Shown piece by piece: positions 44,844 through 54,102 of a stretch of 64,000 nucleotides of DNA. Both the position numbers and the translations under genes were made by a program. The notes under the pieces were generated by a model. It was not told where the DNA came from. It ran no database searches and saw only the letters and a list, made by a program, of their open reading frames with translations. The DNA is from Streptomyces sp. DT2A-34 (lineage in GTDB: Bacteria; Actinomycetota; Actinomycetes; Streptomycetales; Streptomycetaceae): contig NZ_JASTWJ010000001.1 in assembly GCF_030499515.1 (NCBI RefSeq), forward strand, positions 2,356,001-2,420,000, written 5' to 3'. Within the stretch, counting starts at the first letter, position 1. The number at the start of each line of letters is the position of its first letter.

Positions 44844-45041
44844 ATGAGCAAAGCCAAGCAAAAGACCCCGCAAGGGACGCTTGCATGCCCGGTCTGCAAG
44901 CACTCCTTGGACATGACCATCAAGAAGCGGCACAAGACGCTCGGGATCTTTGTGCCCGTGTGGGGCCCTGGCCCATGCCGCAACCCTGACTGCCCCGAGT
45001 ATCTGGAGGAGCCGGAGTACAAAAGCCCGCCAAAGCACTGA
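44844..45041 (+). CDS. small zinc-ribbon-like hypothetical protein
   Basis: A 65-aa basic protein, MSKAKQKTPQGTLACPVCKH..., with CPVC and a later CRNPDC that could close a small zinc site. The coding sequence has more A and T than its neighbours, and the ATG at 44844 has no Shine-Dalgarno; it may be leaderless or horizontally acquired. I do not recognise the family. Confidence 0.5.
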   Translation: MSKAKQKTPQGTLACPVCKHSLDMTIKKRHKTLGIFVPVWGPGPCRNPDCPEYLEEPEYKSPPKH

Positions 45042-45162
45042 AGCATTCCGCCCAGAACCTACGTGGATCGACGCTCATGAATGAACGCACCACAGCGAAG
45101 CAGAGGCGCACAGTGACGGCGGCAGCAGACCACGACGTCCCTGCGCGGCCTCTGGACTGCAC

Positions 45163-46065
45163 ATGATGTCAGCGTCGTCGACCGCGACTGCCGAGGCTGG
45201 GGAACGTGCCGTTTCGCCGGTCAGTTCACATGACGAGTGGGATCCGCTGGAGGAGATCGTCGTCGGTCGCCTCGACGGCGCGACGATCCCTTCCAGCCAT
45301 CCGGTTGTGACCTGCAACGTTCCACCATTGGACGGGGCGGTTGCCGGGGCTGGTAGGCGGCTTCAAGTATCCGCGCGTGCTGATCGAGCGGGCACAGCAC
45401 GAACTCGAACAGTTCGTTGATCTCCTGCGATCCCTCGGCGTCGCGGTCCGGCGCCCCGACATGGTCGACCACAGGCAGCGCTTCGGTACCCCGCACTGGT
45501 CGTCGCGCGGTTTCTGCAACACCTGTCCGCGCGACAGCATGCTCGTGATCGGCGAAGAGGTCATCGAGACCCCGATGGCATGGCCGTGCCGGTACTTCGA
45601 GACTCACTCCTATCGCCCGATCCTCAAGGACTACTTCCGGCGCGGCGCGCGCTGGACAGCGGCACCGAAACCGGAGCTCACCGACGCCCTGTTCGAGCGA
45701 GGTTTCCGTGCGCCCGAACCCGGCGAGCCCGTGCGCTACATCCTCACCGAGTTCGAGCTAGTGTTCGACGCGGCGGACTTCGTGCGCGCGGATCCTGGTT
45801 GCTCCCGAGCCCGATCCGATCGACGACCGCCTGCCGAGCGTCACCTCGATGTGCGGAAAGCGGCTCAGCATGAACGTGCTGATGGTGGACGAGAAGAGGG
45901 TGATCGCGGAACGCCACCACACCGGCATGCTGCGCGCGCTCGAGCAGCGGGGGCTTCGAGCCGATCCCGTGCGACCTGCTGCACTACGCGCCGTTCGGTG
46001 GCTCGTTCCACTGCGCGACGCTCGACATCCGGCGTCGCGGCACTCTTGAGTCGCACTTCGACTGA
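45163..46065 (+). pseudogene. decayed amidinotransferase
   Basis: Three frames together encode parts of a glycine-amidinotransferase-like enzyme: SHDEWDPLEEIVVGRLDGAT; then MVDHRQRFGTPHW, FCNTCPRDSMLVIG, TEFELVFDAADF; then LVAPEPDPIDDRLPSVTSMC and MNVLMVDEKRVI; and finally CDLLHYAPFGGSFHCATLDI. The catalytic Cys (FHC) survives, but roughly 80 residues after FDAADFVRA, which include the catalytic His, are deleted, and there are at least two frameshifts. Non-functional. Confidence 0.85.
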
Positions 46066-46079
46066 TCGGCCCGCCGGCC

Positions 46080-46439
46080 CTATTTGCGTCGACGTGTGGC
46101 GACCCACGAGGCCAAGAGGAACGCGGGCAGGGTGAGGCCGATCAGAAGTGCTGGGCCCGTTACCGCGCTCAAGAGGAATTGGCCTCCCAGGCGGGTGACA
46201 CCGTGGTAATAGCCGACCGCCACAGCCACCAGCACCACGTATCCGCCGATCGCGGTGCCCGCTACCTGGCGTACCAGCGCGGGCCAGCCGTGCCTGCCTG
46301 GTGCCGGCGCGATGCGTTGCGCACGTCTCCAGCGTCGGATCGGGCGGCGGCGCATGATGAGCAGGCCGAGGCCGAGGTAGCCCATGACCAGCAGATAACC
46401 GCTCAGCATGAGCGTGATGTTGAGGGACACGGGCAGCAT
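46080..46439 (-). CDS. small membrane protein (DUF6256-like)
   Basis: A 119-aa product with three hydrophobic helices (LNITLMLSGYLLVMGYLGLG, AIGGYVVLVAVAVGYYHGV, SAVTGPALLIGLTLPAFLLA) and a basic loop RRRPIRRWRRAQR. GGGAG precedes the ATG at 46439. It follows another small membrane gene in the same direction, probably an operon. I recall similar streptomycete proteins as DUF6256; the function is unknown. Confidence 0.65.
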   Translation of the reverse strand: MLPVSLNITLMLSGYLLVMGYLGLGLLIMRRRPIRRWRRAQRIAPAPGRHGWPALVRQVAGTAIGGYVVLVAVAVGYYHGVTRLGGQFLLSAVTGPALLIGLTLPAFLLASWVATRRRK

Positions 46440-46464
46440 GGCCGACTCCCGGTGGCGGCCGCTC

Positions 46465-46713
46465 TCAGGGGGAGTCCCGGAGGAGGAAGTGCCAGCCGCG
46501 GACGAAGGTGTGCCAGCCGAACCACAACCACAGGGCGAACAGGGCCCAACGGCCTGCGGGATAGCGCATGACGGCTCTGGTCGCGTCACTGAGCGTGGGA
46601 AAGCCGTCGTGGGGCCGCAGCAGGCCGATGCCTTCCCAGGCGAAGATGGCGCCGAAAAGCACGGCCCAGATGAGGTAGCCGATCACTGGATGCTCTGCCA
46701 CTGCCTCTCCCAC
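46465..46713 (-). CDS. small membrane protein (DUF6186-like)
   Basis: A protein of about 82 aa: AEHPVIGYLIWAVLFGAIFA, a polar middle with RPHDGFPTLSDATRAVMRYP, and WALFALWLWFGWHTFVRGWHFL. Two helices rich in Trp. Start GTG at 46713, alternative GTG at 46701. It lies 25 bases ahead of the DUF6256-like gene; the pair may form one membrane complex. Family name from memory. Confidence 0.62.
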   Translation of the reverse strand: MGEAVAEHPVIGYLIWAVLFGAIFAWEGIGLLRPHDGFPTLSDATRAVMRYPAGRWALFALWLWFGWHTFVRGWHFLLRDSP

Positions 46714-47137
46714 GCTCTCACGCCCTGCCGAGCAGGCTGACCGATTGATCATCGGCCATGACGAGTGCGGGGTTCGGAGGCTCACCGTGAGTCGCGCCCC
46801 CTCGGCCGCGAGCGGCATCCGTCGACCGGCTGTCCTGACGTGATGTCAGCGCTCCGGCGGCCACCACAGGAAGAGCATCTGGGCAGTCTTCCGACTCAGG
46901 GCGCCGCCCCGGGACACCCAGCGGCTCGTCGACCTGGTAACCCGGCCGCCGACCGACGAACTTCAGTACATCGAGGGCCGGTTCTCGCCACCGACGACAC
47001 GCTTTCAGGCTCTCACTTCAGGTCGAAACCTTAGGTTAACCCTGCAAATGATTTTGCAGGGTTATTGTGTTTCTTGGTGGATCATTGACTAAGCGTTGGC
47101 ATGTTCTAGAGACCGCGAACTACCTGGGGGGAGGCTC
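46714..47137. other. intergenic region with an AT-rich hairpin
   Basis: No convincing gene in about 420 bases. A plus-strand frame keeps LRAPPRDTQRLVDLVTRPPT, which may be debris of a lost gene. It ends at a hairpin (47037-47064) unusual for this genome. Confidence 0.4.
47037..47064 (+). terminator. AT-rich stem-loop with T-run
   Basis: Perfect 12-bp stem TAACCCTGCAAA/TTTGCAGGGTTA, loop TGAT, followed by TTGTGTTTCTT. This is a classical intrinsic terminator of low-GC style. No intact plus-strand gene ends here. Confidence 0.6.
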
Positions 47138-47539
47138 ATGTTCCGAGGTACTACGGTCCGGACCGTGGTGTCGGTCCTCGCCGCCGTCCTGCTCGGCCTT
47201 CAGGTTTTCGCGTCCACCGCATCCTTCGCATCCGCGCACACAACCCGTCACGCCGTGGCCAAGGGCCAGCCCGGAATCAAGCCCTCCGGGAAGGCGCTGC
47301 GCGACGAGATCGTCACCTGCCGCGACGCGGCCCACCACGGGGACCCGACCGGTCCCCTGGGCACCCGCGACCGGCACCGCACTGCCGCCGAATGCGCACT
47401 CGAGGCACCCGACCGTCCACACCTGAGGCAGGGTGCCTCGAAGGCGGACGAGCCGGACACACCCCGTACCGCGCACCACCGCACGTCGAGAGCCTCAACA
47501 GCGCACTCTCCGGCGGCACTTCAGGTATTCCGCTGCTGA
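47138..47539 (+). CDS. secreted hypothetical protein
   Basis: A 133-aa product with a signal peptide (MFRGTTVRTVVSVLAAVLLG... ASTASFASA). The mature part is rich in His, Arg, Thr and Ala, with three Cys and no known fold. GGGGGGAGG lies 7 bases upstream of the ATG. It is directly upstream of the carbonic anhydrase gene in the same direction and may be cotranscribed; the C-terminal half looks non-conserved. Confidence 0.6.
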   Translation: MFRGTTVRTVVSVLAAVLLGLQVFASTASFASAHTTRHAVAKGQPGIKPSGKALRDEIVTCRDAAHHGDPTGPLGTRDRHRTAAECALEAPDRPHLRQGASKADEPDTPRTAHHRTSRASTAHSPAALQVFRC

Positions 47540-47617
47540 GCAGCAGAGCAGCCCCCCACACACCTGTCCTGTCAGTCCGACGCGCCCCCACGGCGCGCCA
47601 GGAGGAGTCACCCCATC

Positions 47618-48199
47618 ATGCAGCCCCTCATCGACAACGCCCGCATGTTCGGACAGCGCCCTGAGGAGTTCGCCGGCCTCGCCAAAGGCCAGTCGCCCGA
47701 GGTCCTGTTCATCACCTGCGCCGACTCACGGGTCGTCCCGGCCCTGATCACCGGCGCCCGCCCCGGCGAGCTCTTCGAGCTGCGCACCGCGGGCAACATC
47801 GTCCCGCCGTACGCCTTGGAGCACCCCACCAGCGAGGCGGCCACCATCGAGTACGCCGTGGAGGTCCTCGGCGTCAAGGACATCGTGGTCTGCGGCCACT
47901 CCCACTGCGGCGCCGTGGGCGCCGTGGTGCGCGGCGACGATCTCGACGCCGTGCCGGCTGTGCGGGACTGGCTCGCGCACGCCGCCGACGAGCCCAAGTG
48001 CTCCGACAAGGCCGATCCCACGGTCGCCGAGGCCGTGCAGAACCACGTCCTGACGCAGCTGCTGCGGCTGCGCTCCTACCCCTGCATCGACAAGCGCCTG
48101 CAGGCGGACCAACTCCGGCTGCACGGCTGGTACTACGAGGTGCACACCGGGGCCGTGCGCGAACACCGCGTGGAGACCGACACGTTCGAGGCGCTGTGA
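47618..48199 (+). CDS. beta-carbonic anhydrase
   Basis: Interconverts CO2 and bicarbonate in the cytosol. A 193-aa beta-class enzyme with zinc ligands and activating pair in FITCADSRVVP, then VCGHSHCGAVGAV. The C-terminus RVETDTFEAL is nearly the same as in the enzyme at 60083-60661. GGAG precedes the ATG. The SulP transporter follows 11 bases after the stop, giving a carbonic anhydrase-transporter pair. Confidence 0.94.
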   Translation: MQPLIDNARMFGQRPEEFAGLAKGQSPEVLFITCADSRVVPALITGARPGELFELRTAGNIVPPYALEHPTSEAATIEYAVEVLGVKDIVVCGHSHCGAVGAVVRGDDLDAVPAVRDWLAHAADEPKCSDKADPTVAEAVQNHVLTQLLRLRSYPCIDKRLQADQLRLHGWYYEVHTGAVREHRVETDTFEAL

Positions 48200-48210
48200 G
48201 GGGGCTGACT

Positions 48211-49692
48211 GTGCTGTCGAAGTTCCCTTACCTGCGGCAGGACTTCGCCGCCTCCATCGTCGTCTTCCTGGTCGCCGTGCCGCTGTGCGTCGGCGTGGCG
48301 GTCGCCTCCGGCGTCCCCGCGGAGCTGGGCCTGATCACCGGCATCGTCGGCGGCCTGATCACCGGGCTCATGCCCGGCAGCAGTCTGCAGGTGTCCGGCC
48401 CGGCCGCGGGCCTGACCGTGCTGGTCTTCGAGGCGGTCAGCGAGTTCGGAGTGGCCGCGCTCGGCGTGATCGTGCTGATCGCCGGGCTGCTCCAGCTCGC
48501 CATGGGCTTCCTCCGGATCGGCCGCTGGTTCAGGGCGATATCCGTCGCCGTCGTGGAGGGCATGCTCTGCGGCATCGGTCTGGTGATCATCGCCGGGCAG
48601 ATTTACGCGGCGGCGGGCCTGAAGGCTCCGGATACAGGCATCGGCAAGATCGTGGGCCTGCCCGGTGCGTTCGCCGACGCGCTCGGCAGCACCGAGGCGC
48701 TGACCTCGCTCGCGATCGGCGCGGGCACCGTCGCCGTCATCGTGCTGTGGAAGAAGCTGCCGAAGAAGGCGCAGGCCGTGCCCGGCGCCCTCGCGGCGGT
48801 GATGCTGGCCACTCTCGCCTCGCTCGCCTTCAGCCTGCCGGTCGCCACGGTCGAGGTGGAGGGCCTGCTCGGCGTCATCCAGCCGCCCGGCGCGGACGCC
48901 TTCGGCGAACTCGCCGGCCCGGCCATCTGGGGCACGATCATCGCGTTCGCACTGATCGCCTCCGCCGAGTCGCTGTTCAGCGCGGCGGCCGTGGACCGGC
49001 TGCACGACGGCCCGCGCACGCAGTACGACAAGGAGATGATCGCCCAGGGCGCGGGCAACACGGTGTGCGGTCTGCTCGGCGCGCTGCCGATGACCGCGGT
49101 GATCGTGCGCAGCTCCGCCAACGTCAACGCGGGCGCGAAGACGAAGGCGTCACGGGTGCTGCACGGCGTGTGGCTGCTGCTGTTCGCCGCCGCGCTGCCC
49201 GCCGCGCTGGCGCTTATCCCGCTGCCCGCGCTCGCCGGCATCCTGGTGCACGCGGGCTGGAAGCTGATCCCGTTCCGCCAGGTCGCGGAGCTGTGGCGGG
49301 GTAACAAGGGTGAGGCGCTGATCCTCGTGGTCACGGCCGTGTCGATCGTCGTGGTGAACATGTTCGAGGGGGTGCTCATCGGTCTGGCCCTGGCGGTGAT
49401 CAAGACGGCCTGGGAGGCATCGCACCTGAAGACGGAGGTCATAGACAAGGGCGCCGGGCCGATCCAGGTGTACCTGTCGGGCAACGCGACGTTCCTGCGG
49501 CTGCCGAAGATACTCGACAGCCTGGAGGCGCTTCCGCAGGACCGGCCGATCGAGGTGGACCTGTCCGGGCTGTACCACCTCGACCACGCCTGCCGCACGG
49601 CCCTGGAGAACTGGGCGGAGCGGCACAGCGCACCCGACACCGACCCGGTGAAGGTCACGAACGCGGAGCCGGTGAAGGCCACGGAGCCGTAA
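48211..49692 (+). CDS. SulP-family anion transporter with STAS domain
   Basis: A 493-aa transporter: 12-14 predicted helices, SulP entry PYLRQDFAASIVVFLVAVPL, SGPAAGLTVLVFEAV and AVDRLHDGPRTQYDKEMIAQG, then a cytosolic STAS domain (about residues 410-480). GTG at 48211 with GAGGGGG upstream. Paired with a carbonic anhydrase, it is likely a bicarbonate or carbonate-linked carrier rather than a sulfate carrier. It is very similar in sequence to the one at 58617-60074. Confidence 0.92.
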   Translation: MLSKFPYLRQDFAASIVVFLVAVPLCVGVAVASGVPAELGLITGIVGGLITGLMPGSSLQVSGPAAGLTVLVFEAVSEFGVAALGVIVLIAGLLQLAMGFLRIGRWFRAISVAVVEGMLCGIGLVIIAGQIYAAAGLKAPDTGIGKIVGLPGAFADALGSTEALTSLAIGAGTVAVIVLWKKLPKKAQAVPGALAAVMLATLASLAFSLPVATVEVEGLLGVIQPPGADAFGELAGPAIWGTIIAFALIASAESLFSAAAVDRLHDGPRTQYDKEMIAQGAGNTVCGLLGALPMTAVIVRSSANVNAGAKTKASRVLHGVWLLLFAAALPAALALIPLPALAGILVHAGWKLIPFRQVAELWRGNKGEALILVVTAVSIVVVNMFEGVLIGLALAVIKTAWEASHLKTEVIDKGAGPIQVYLSGNATFLRLPKILDSLEALPQDRPIEVDLSGLYHLDHACRTALENWAERHSAPDTDPVKVTNAEPVKATEP

Positions 49693-49713
49693 GGATCTCG
49701 TCGTAGGGATCTG

Positions 49714-49755
49714 CCGCCCGGCCGAAGGCTCAACCCCGAGCCTCTGGCCGGGCGG
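49714..49755 (+). terminator. terminator after the first SulP gene
   Basis: Stacked stems: outer CCGCCCGGCC/GGCCGGGCGG (10 bp) and inner AGGCTC/GAGCCT (6 bp) with the loop AACCCC, 21 bases after the stop. Confidence 0.7.
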
Positions 49756-49868
49756 TCTCGTCACAGCATCACGGACACCAGCGCCCGGCCACCGTCGCCC
49801 CGAGCGCGGTGCTTGGACCAGTGTGCATTCCGCATCGGTCACGCTGTGCGCGGGCGGACCGACCGACC

Positions 49869-50010
49869 ATGGGCACCCGGCACGCCGACGACAGCGTCGA
49901 GGTCCTGCCGACCCGCTACGCCCGATGCCTGGACAAGGGGCAGACCACCGAGATCCAGGACATTGAACAACTCCTGCGTGCCCAGGACCAGCCGCCCGAT
50001 GGGCAGTTCA
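49869..50010 (+). pseudogene. C-terminal remnant of a tyrosine integrase
   Basis: The frame DDSVEVLPTRYARCLDKGQT followed by IEQLLRAQD matches the last helix region of phage-type integrases, where a Tyr-Ala-Lys-Cys-Leu-Asp segment contains the nucleophile. Nothing upstream is conserved. A second integrase scar in the accessory region, between the SulP and carbonic anhydrase genes. Confidence 0.6.
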
Positions 50011-50658
50011 GGCTGCCGGACCGGGGGCTGCTGCTTCTGTCGGCAGCCCGCGGGTGGTGACGAGTTCGGCGCTGCCGTCGGCCAGCCGGTAGGACAGGCC
50101 CACCACGGCCGTCTGACCGGCGGTGACCTGGTCGGCAAGGACACGGGAGCGGTCCAGCAGGAGGTCGACGGTCTGCCGTATGTGCTCGGCGATGATGTCG
50201 TCTTCCCGGGTGAGCCCGGCAGCGCGAGCGGCCAGGACACTGGGCGTGACCCGCTCGATGACGTCGCGTACGTAACCGGTGGTGCCCAGGCCGTCGGTCA
50301 GGGCGGCGCGGGTGGCGGCCACCGCGCCGCACGAGTCGTGGCCAAGTACCACGACCAGCGGGCAGTCCAGCACGCTCACGCCGTACTCGATGCTGCCCAG
50401 CACCTCCGGCCCCGCCACGTGGCCTGCGGTGCGGACCACAAACAGGTCACCCAGGCCCCGGTCGAAGATGATCTCGGCGGCCAGGCGAGAGTCGGAGCAG
50501 CCGAAGAGCACCGCGAAGGGACGCTGGCCCGGTGCGGTCTCGGCGCGGCGGGCCGCGTCCTGGTTCGGGTGCTGCGGCACGCCAGCGATGAATCGCTGGT
50601 TGCCGGCCAGCAGCAACTCGAAGGCTTGGGACGGGGTCAGTGCAGCGGCATCAGTCAT
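50008..50658 (-). CDS. beta-carbonic anhydrase, second subclass
   Basis: A 216-aa enzyme with zinc motifs LFGCSDSRLAAEIIFD and VVLGHDSCGAVAATRAA. It is longer and clearly different from the two SulP-linked enzymes: it starts with the N-terminal helix TPSQAFELLLAGNQRFIAG and ends LVTTRGLPTEAAAPGPAA. ATG at 50658. Monocistronic; a 27-base palindrome lies 85 bases upstream. A decayed relative is found at 53633-53815. Confidence 0.92.
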   Translation of the reverse strand: MTDAAALTPSQAFELLLAGNQRFIAGVPQHPNQDAARRAETAPGQRPFAVLFGCSDSRLAAEIIFDRGLGDLFVVRTAGHVAGPEVLGSIEYGVSVLDCPLVVVLGHDSCGAVAATRAALTDGLGTTGYVRDVIERVTPSVLAARAAGLTREDDIIAEHIRQTVDLLLDRSRVLADQVTAGQTAVVGLSYRLADGSAELVTTRGLPTEAAAPGPAA

Positions 50659-51089
50659 GCCCGCAGGCTACGACGAGGCCCAGCTCATCACAGTGCGGGG
50701 GGCCACCCCACGAGGTGCCGATCCGGCGGTCCGGGGACTGAACTTGGGCGTGCCCCGGGCACGCCCAAGCGCCGGGCGACGGCGGCTTCCAGCCCAAGCC
50801 TCAACGCAAGGCGCGTCCGGTCAGTCTGGTAGCGATTCTCTTCGCCAGGCACCCGCGCGGCGTCCTGTGCCCTGCCGCCGACGGGAAATTCATCGTGCAC
50901 CGTCACGCAGTCCACAACGACGTTGTCGCGATCACGACGCCCGCCGAACGGGTGACGCCACCCGGCCCGCCCCGACCGGCACCGCCACCGGCTGTGTTCA
51001 GGAACCGTCCGGCAGGTCGAGCGCCACCGCGCGCAGGCGCTCTGAGCTGATCGCGCCTGTACACCTCAAGACGAGGACCGGGTCCGGCG
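50659..51089. other. non-coding region with a 27-base palindrome
   Basis: No gene. At 50743-50769 the 13-base arms CTTGGGCGTGCCC and GGGCACGCCCAAG flank one central C. It could be an operator for the carbonic anhydrase transcribed leftward from 50658, or a terminator scar. Confidence 0.5.
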
Positions 51090-51290
51090 ATGTCGACGAA
51101 CGCGGAGGAACGGGGTAGTAAGGGTGAGCCCCTCTGCCGGATCGGCGACTCCGACACCGGCAAGTCCCACCTGCTGATCGCCGGGACGGAGGCCGCCATG
51201 CAGGGCTTCCGCATCCGCTCCGTGCTCGCCACCACGCCGGCCAACGGACTCGTCGAGGCACCGGATGAAAACAGCTGTCCAAGACTGACA
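51090..51290 (+). pseudogene. fragment of an IstB-type ATPase (IS21 family)
   Basis: GSKGEPLCRIGDSDTGKSHL is the Walker A region of IstB, continued by IRSVLATTPANGLVEAPDEN, after which similarity stops. Both ends are missing. Remains of an IS21-type insertion. Confidence 0.6.
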
Positions 51291-51633
51291 CGGAGTCCTA
51301 CCACCGGGCCCACACCAAGGCCCAGGCCGAACGCGCCGGGCCGGCTGGCATCCGGGCAGGCTCCGGCATGTCGGTGCGTGCCCGGAGCCGCCCAGCCGGC
51401 CGGTTCACCGGAGAGGAGGCAGCCCATTCCCGCGCGGGAGAGCAGGACGAGGGGCCGCCTGCACAAGTGCACACCGTTGCGTCGCGCCAGGTCAACGACG
51501 CGCGCACGGGCAAAGCCACGAATCCGGCACGCACGGCGTTCCGATCATGCTGGTCCCTGCCAGAATGGGTGATGAGGACTTCCGGTATTCTTCATCGCAT
51601 ATCTCGTGCCGGCGGGGAGGTCGGCTGACGCCA

Positions 51634-52370
51634 TGGATCACCAGGACAGCCGGTGGACGTTCCTGACCAACCACGCCAGGGTGCTGCGTGCCATCGCACG
51701 GGACCCGAACATACGGCTGCGAACCATCGCCGCCGCCTGCCTCATCACCGAACGAGCGGTCCAGGCCATCATCGCCGACCTCGAACAGGCCGGCTATCTG
51801 CACCGGCAGCGAACCGGACGGCGCAACCAGTACACCCTCAGCCTCGACCAGCCACTGCGGCATCCGGCGGAAGCCGGTCTCACGCTCCGCGCCCTCGTCG
51901 ACCTCGCTGGCGACCGCACGAACGGGAAAACAGTTCAGCCGCCGAAGACCGCTTCTGCGTCGGCGGCGGTGTCAAACACCGCAGGACCTGATCCGCTCCG
52001 GTCATCTCAAGGATCCTCCTCAACGGCTCAGGCACACACGCCAGCACGAGCACCGCTCCGCTCGCGTCCGCTTGCCGCCACGCGCCGAGAAGCACGTTCA
52101 GCCCGGCCGGATCACAGAACCCTCGCGACCAGGCAGTGGCCGGAGGCGCTCATCTCGACCGAGGGATCAGCCACAACGCCCTCCCAACCGTCCAGTCCGA
52201 AGACCGCAGCGGGAATCTCAGCAGGAGCCCAACGACCACGCGGGCCCCGCCCTGGGCGTCCTACTCCGCCTTCACTCCATGGGGGGACACGCGCGCGTCA
52301 GCGATCAGCCCGCGGCGGAAGCCCTGACGGGCTGACGCCGCGACACAGTGAGGGGGTATGGACGAGGTGA
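51634..52370 (+). CDS. winged-helix protein with altered C-terminus
   Basis: The first 95 residues form a MarR-like winged helix: FLTNHARVLRAIARDPNIRL, TIAAACLITERAVQAIIADL, then the wing RQRTGRRNQYTLSL. From about residue 100 on, the frame is Ser/Pro/Arg-rich and runs antisense through the decayed STAS gene, so the natural end of the protein was probably lost. The DNA-binding domain could still fold. Start ATG at 51634. Confidence 0.55.
51935..52174 (-). pseudogene. STAS-domain anti-sigma antagonist with central deletion
   Basis: From GTG at 52174 (GGGAGG upstream): VADPSVEMSASGHCLVARV. After a shift comes FCDPAGLNVLLGAWRQADAS, VLACVPEPLRRILEMTGADQ, then after a second shift DTAADAEAVFGG and the stop. 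The piece between the first strand and the phosphorylatable region is missing. Not functional. Confidence 0.65.
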
Positions 52371-52406
52371 GCCAAACAGCCAGGTCGTCCCCGATCCGGT
52401 GTTCGC

Positions 52407-53420
52407 TCACCCTCTCGTAGGCCGACGCGAGGTTGTCGGCTGTGCCGCGGAGGGTCGGGGCCCGGCGGCGCGGCGGAGCCGGTTGGCGATCGCGAGTCCC
52501 AGCCCCTCCTCCACCGGCAAGGACGCGACGATGAGGTCGCACCCCCGCTGGTCGAGCTCGCGCAGGAACCCGTACAGGCCGCGCGCGTAGGCGGCCATCG
52601 AACCGGGGACCGCCACCACGGCGTGCACCTTGACCGGAGCGTCGGCGAAGGAGGGCGGAAGAAAGACGCCCACCTGGTGCCCGAGCTCCTGCGCGAGTTC
52701 CGCTTCGGCGACGACCTTCTCGGGCTCGACGAGGACGACCCGTGCACACGGCGCGTAGTGGGACGGATGCTGGCCCGGCACTCGAACGCGGCTCGTCGAA
52801 TGGACCGCAAGCGGGCACCCCAGCACCGCTTCGAGGTCCTCGCGCGTCACCCCGCCAGGCCGAAGGACGCTCGGGATCTCGCCCGTGGCGTCGACGATGG
52901 TCGACTCGACGCCGACCTGGCAGGGGCCGCCGTCCAGCACGAAGTCGACGGCATCACCGAGCTCCGCACGGACGTGGTTCGCAGTGGTGGGGCTGACCGA
53001 GCCGAAGCGGTTGGCTGACGGGGCCGCGACACCGCCGCCGAAGGCCGCCAGAAGCGCGAGTGCGACGGGGTGGTCGGGCACCCGCACGGCCACCGTCTCC
53101 AGTCCACCAGTCGCTTCGAGGGGAACCCTGCGACCGCGCCGCAGGACCAGCGTGAGTGGCCCCGGCCAAAAGCGTTCGGCCAACAGGCACGCCGTCGCGG
53201 GCACGTCCTCAACCCAGTCACCCAGGTGGTCCGCGCCGCCGAGGTGGACGATCAGCGGGTGGGAGGGCGGGCGCCCCTTGACCTGGAAGACGCGCGCGAC
53301 AGCGGCGGAGTCCTCGGCGTTGGCGCCCAGACCGTAGACGGTTTCGGTAGGGAAGGCCACCAGCCCTCCGGCGCGCAGCACACCGGCCGCCTTCTCGATG
53401 TCAGTGGTTCTTGCCTTCAC
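52407..53420 (-). CDS. L-threonylcarbamoyladenylate synthase (Sua5/YrdC)
   Basis: Makes TC-AMP for t6A37 in tRNA. A 337-aa two-domain Sua5: YrdC domain with LVAFPTETVYGLGANAED, VFQVKGRPPSHPL, AAPSANRFGSVSPTTANHV and STIVDATG; then the Sua5 C-terminal domain. GTG at 53420 is preferred; GAGAGG is 8 bases upstream. It lies inside the accessory region, so it may be a second copy besides a core tsaC elsewhere. Confidence 0.88.
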   Translation of the reverse strand: MKARTTDIEKAAGVLRAGGLVAFPTETVYGLGANAEDSAAVARVFQVKGRPPSHPLIVHLGGADHLGDWVEDVPATACLLAERFWPGPLTLVLRRGRRVPLEATGGLETVAVRVPDHPVALALLAAFGGGVAAPSANRFGSVSPTTANHVRAELGDAVDFVLDGGPCQVGVESTIVDATGEIPSVLRPGGVTREDLEAVLGCPLAVHSTSRVRVPGQHPSHYAPCARVVLVEPEKVVAEAELAQELGHQVGVFLPPSFADAPVKVHAVVAVPGSMAAYARGLYGFLRELDQRGCDLIVASLPVEEGLGLAIANRLRRAAGPRPSAAQPTTSRRPTRG

Positions 53421-53632
53421 CCTCGCAATCCTCTCACTGCTCCGCTCTCCGGATTCCATGGTCTCGTCTGCGCATAACGACGGCCCAAGACCGACGGCAC
53501 CGCGTGAGCGAAGGCAGCGGTACCGGGGAACACCGCCGGGCCTCGCCTGGTGCGACCAGACGAGTGACCTCGGCGGGCGCCGCCGGTGACGGCTTGAAAC
53601 AGGGGCGGACCTTGCCCCCTCGACAACGGGTT

Positions 53633-53815
53633 TCACCATGAGGAGACAGCACCCCTGCTCAGGCCATAGGAGGCGACCGGCTGCGCACTGCCGTCCGCCA
53701 GCCGGCAGGACATACTCGTCACGGCGAGGCGGCCGTGGCCACCCGCTCGGCCAGGACGCGGGAGCGGTCAGCCGCGATGGCCCCGCACGAGTCACAGCCC
53801 CGGCCCAGCCGACAG
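53633..53815 (-). pseudogene. remnant of a beta-carbonic anhydrase
   Basis: CDSCGAIAADRSRVLAERVA joins two parts of a carbonic anhydrase that are far apart in the gene at 50008-50658 (DSCGAVAA and DRSRVLAD); after a frameshift SCRLADGSAQPV matches that enzyme's SYRLADGSAELV. The gene therefore lost its N-terminus and its centre. Confidence 0.7.
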
Positions 53816-54102
53816 CCCTTGAGCCGAACGAGTGATGGGCCGGACCGTCAGGGCTGCAAGAGCATGCCTGCCGCTGCAGGCGACTACCGCTCGAAAGAAG
53901 AGGGGCGAGCGGTGATCACAGGCCCTGGGCCCGCCTCTCGCAGCGCCCTCGGAGGTCTGGGGTGTCGCTTCCCCGGACCCGCCTGCACTAGTGCCCACCC
54001 GAACGGATCTGCCTGCTCTGGGGCATCCTCGGCCGTCCGGCTCTCCCTGCTCCGTAGAGATCAACGCAGCGAACGCAGATGCCGAGCAGGGGAGCTGAGG
54101 CG
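53816..54102. other. non-coding region
   Basis: About 290 bases between the carbonic anhydrase remnant and the amidotransferase gene. Short GC-rich shadow frames only; no repeat or hairpin of note. Confidence 0.3.
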
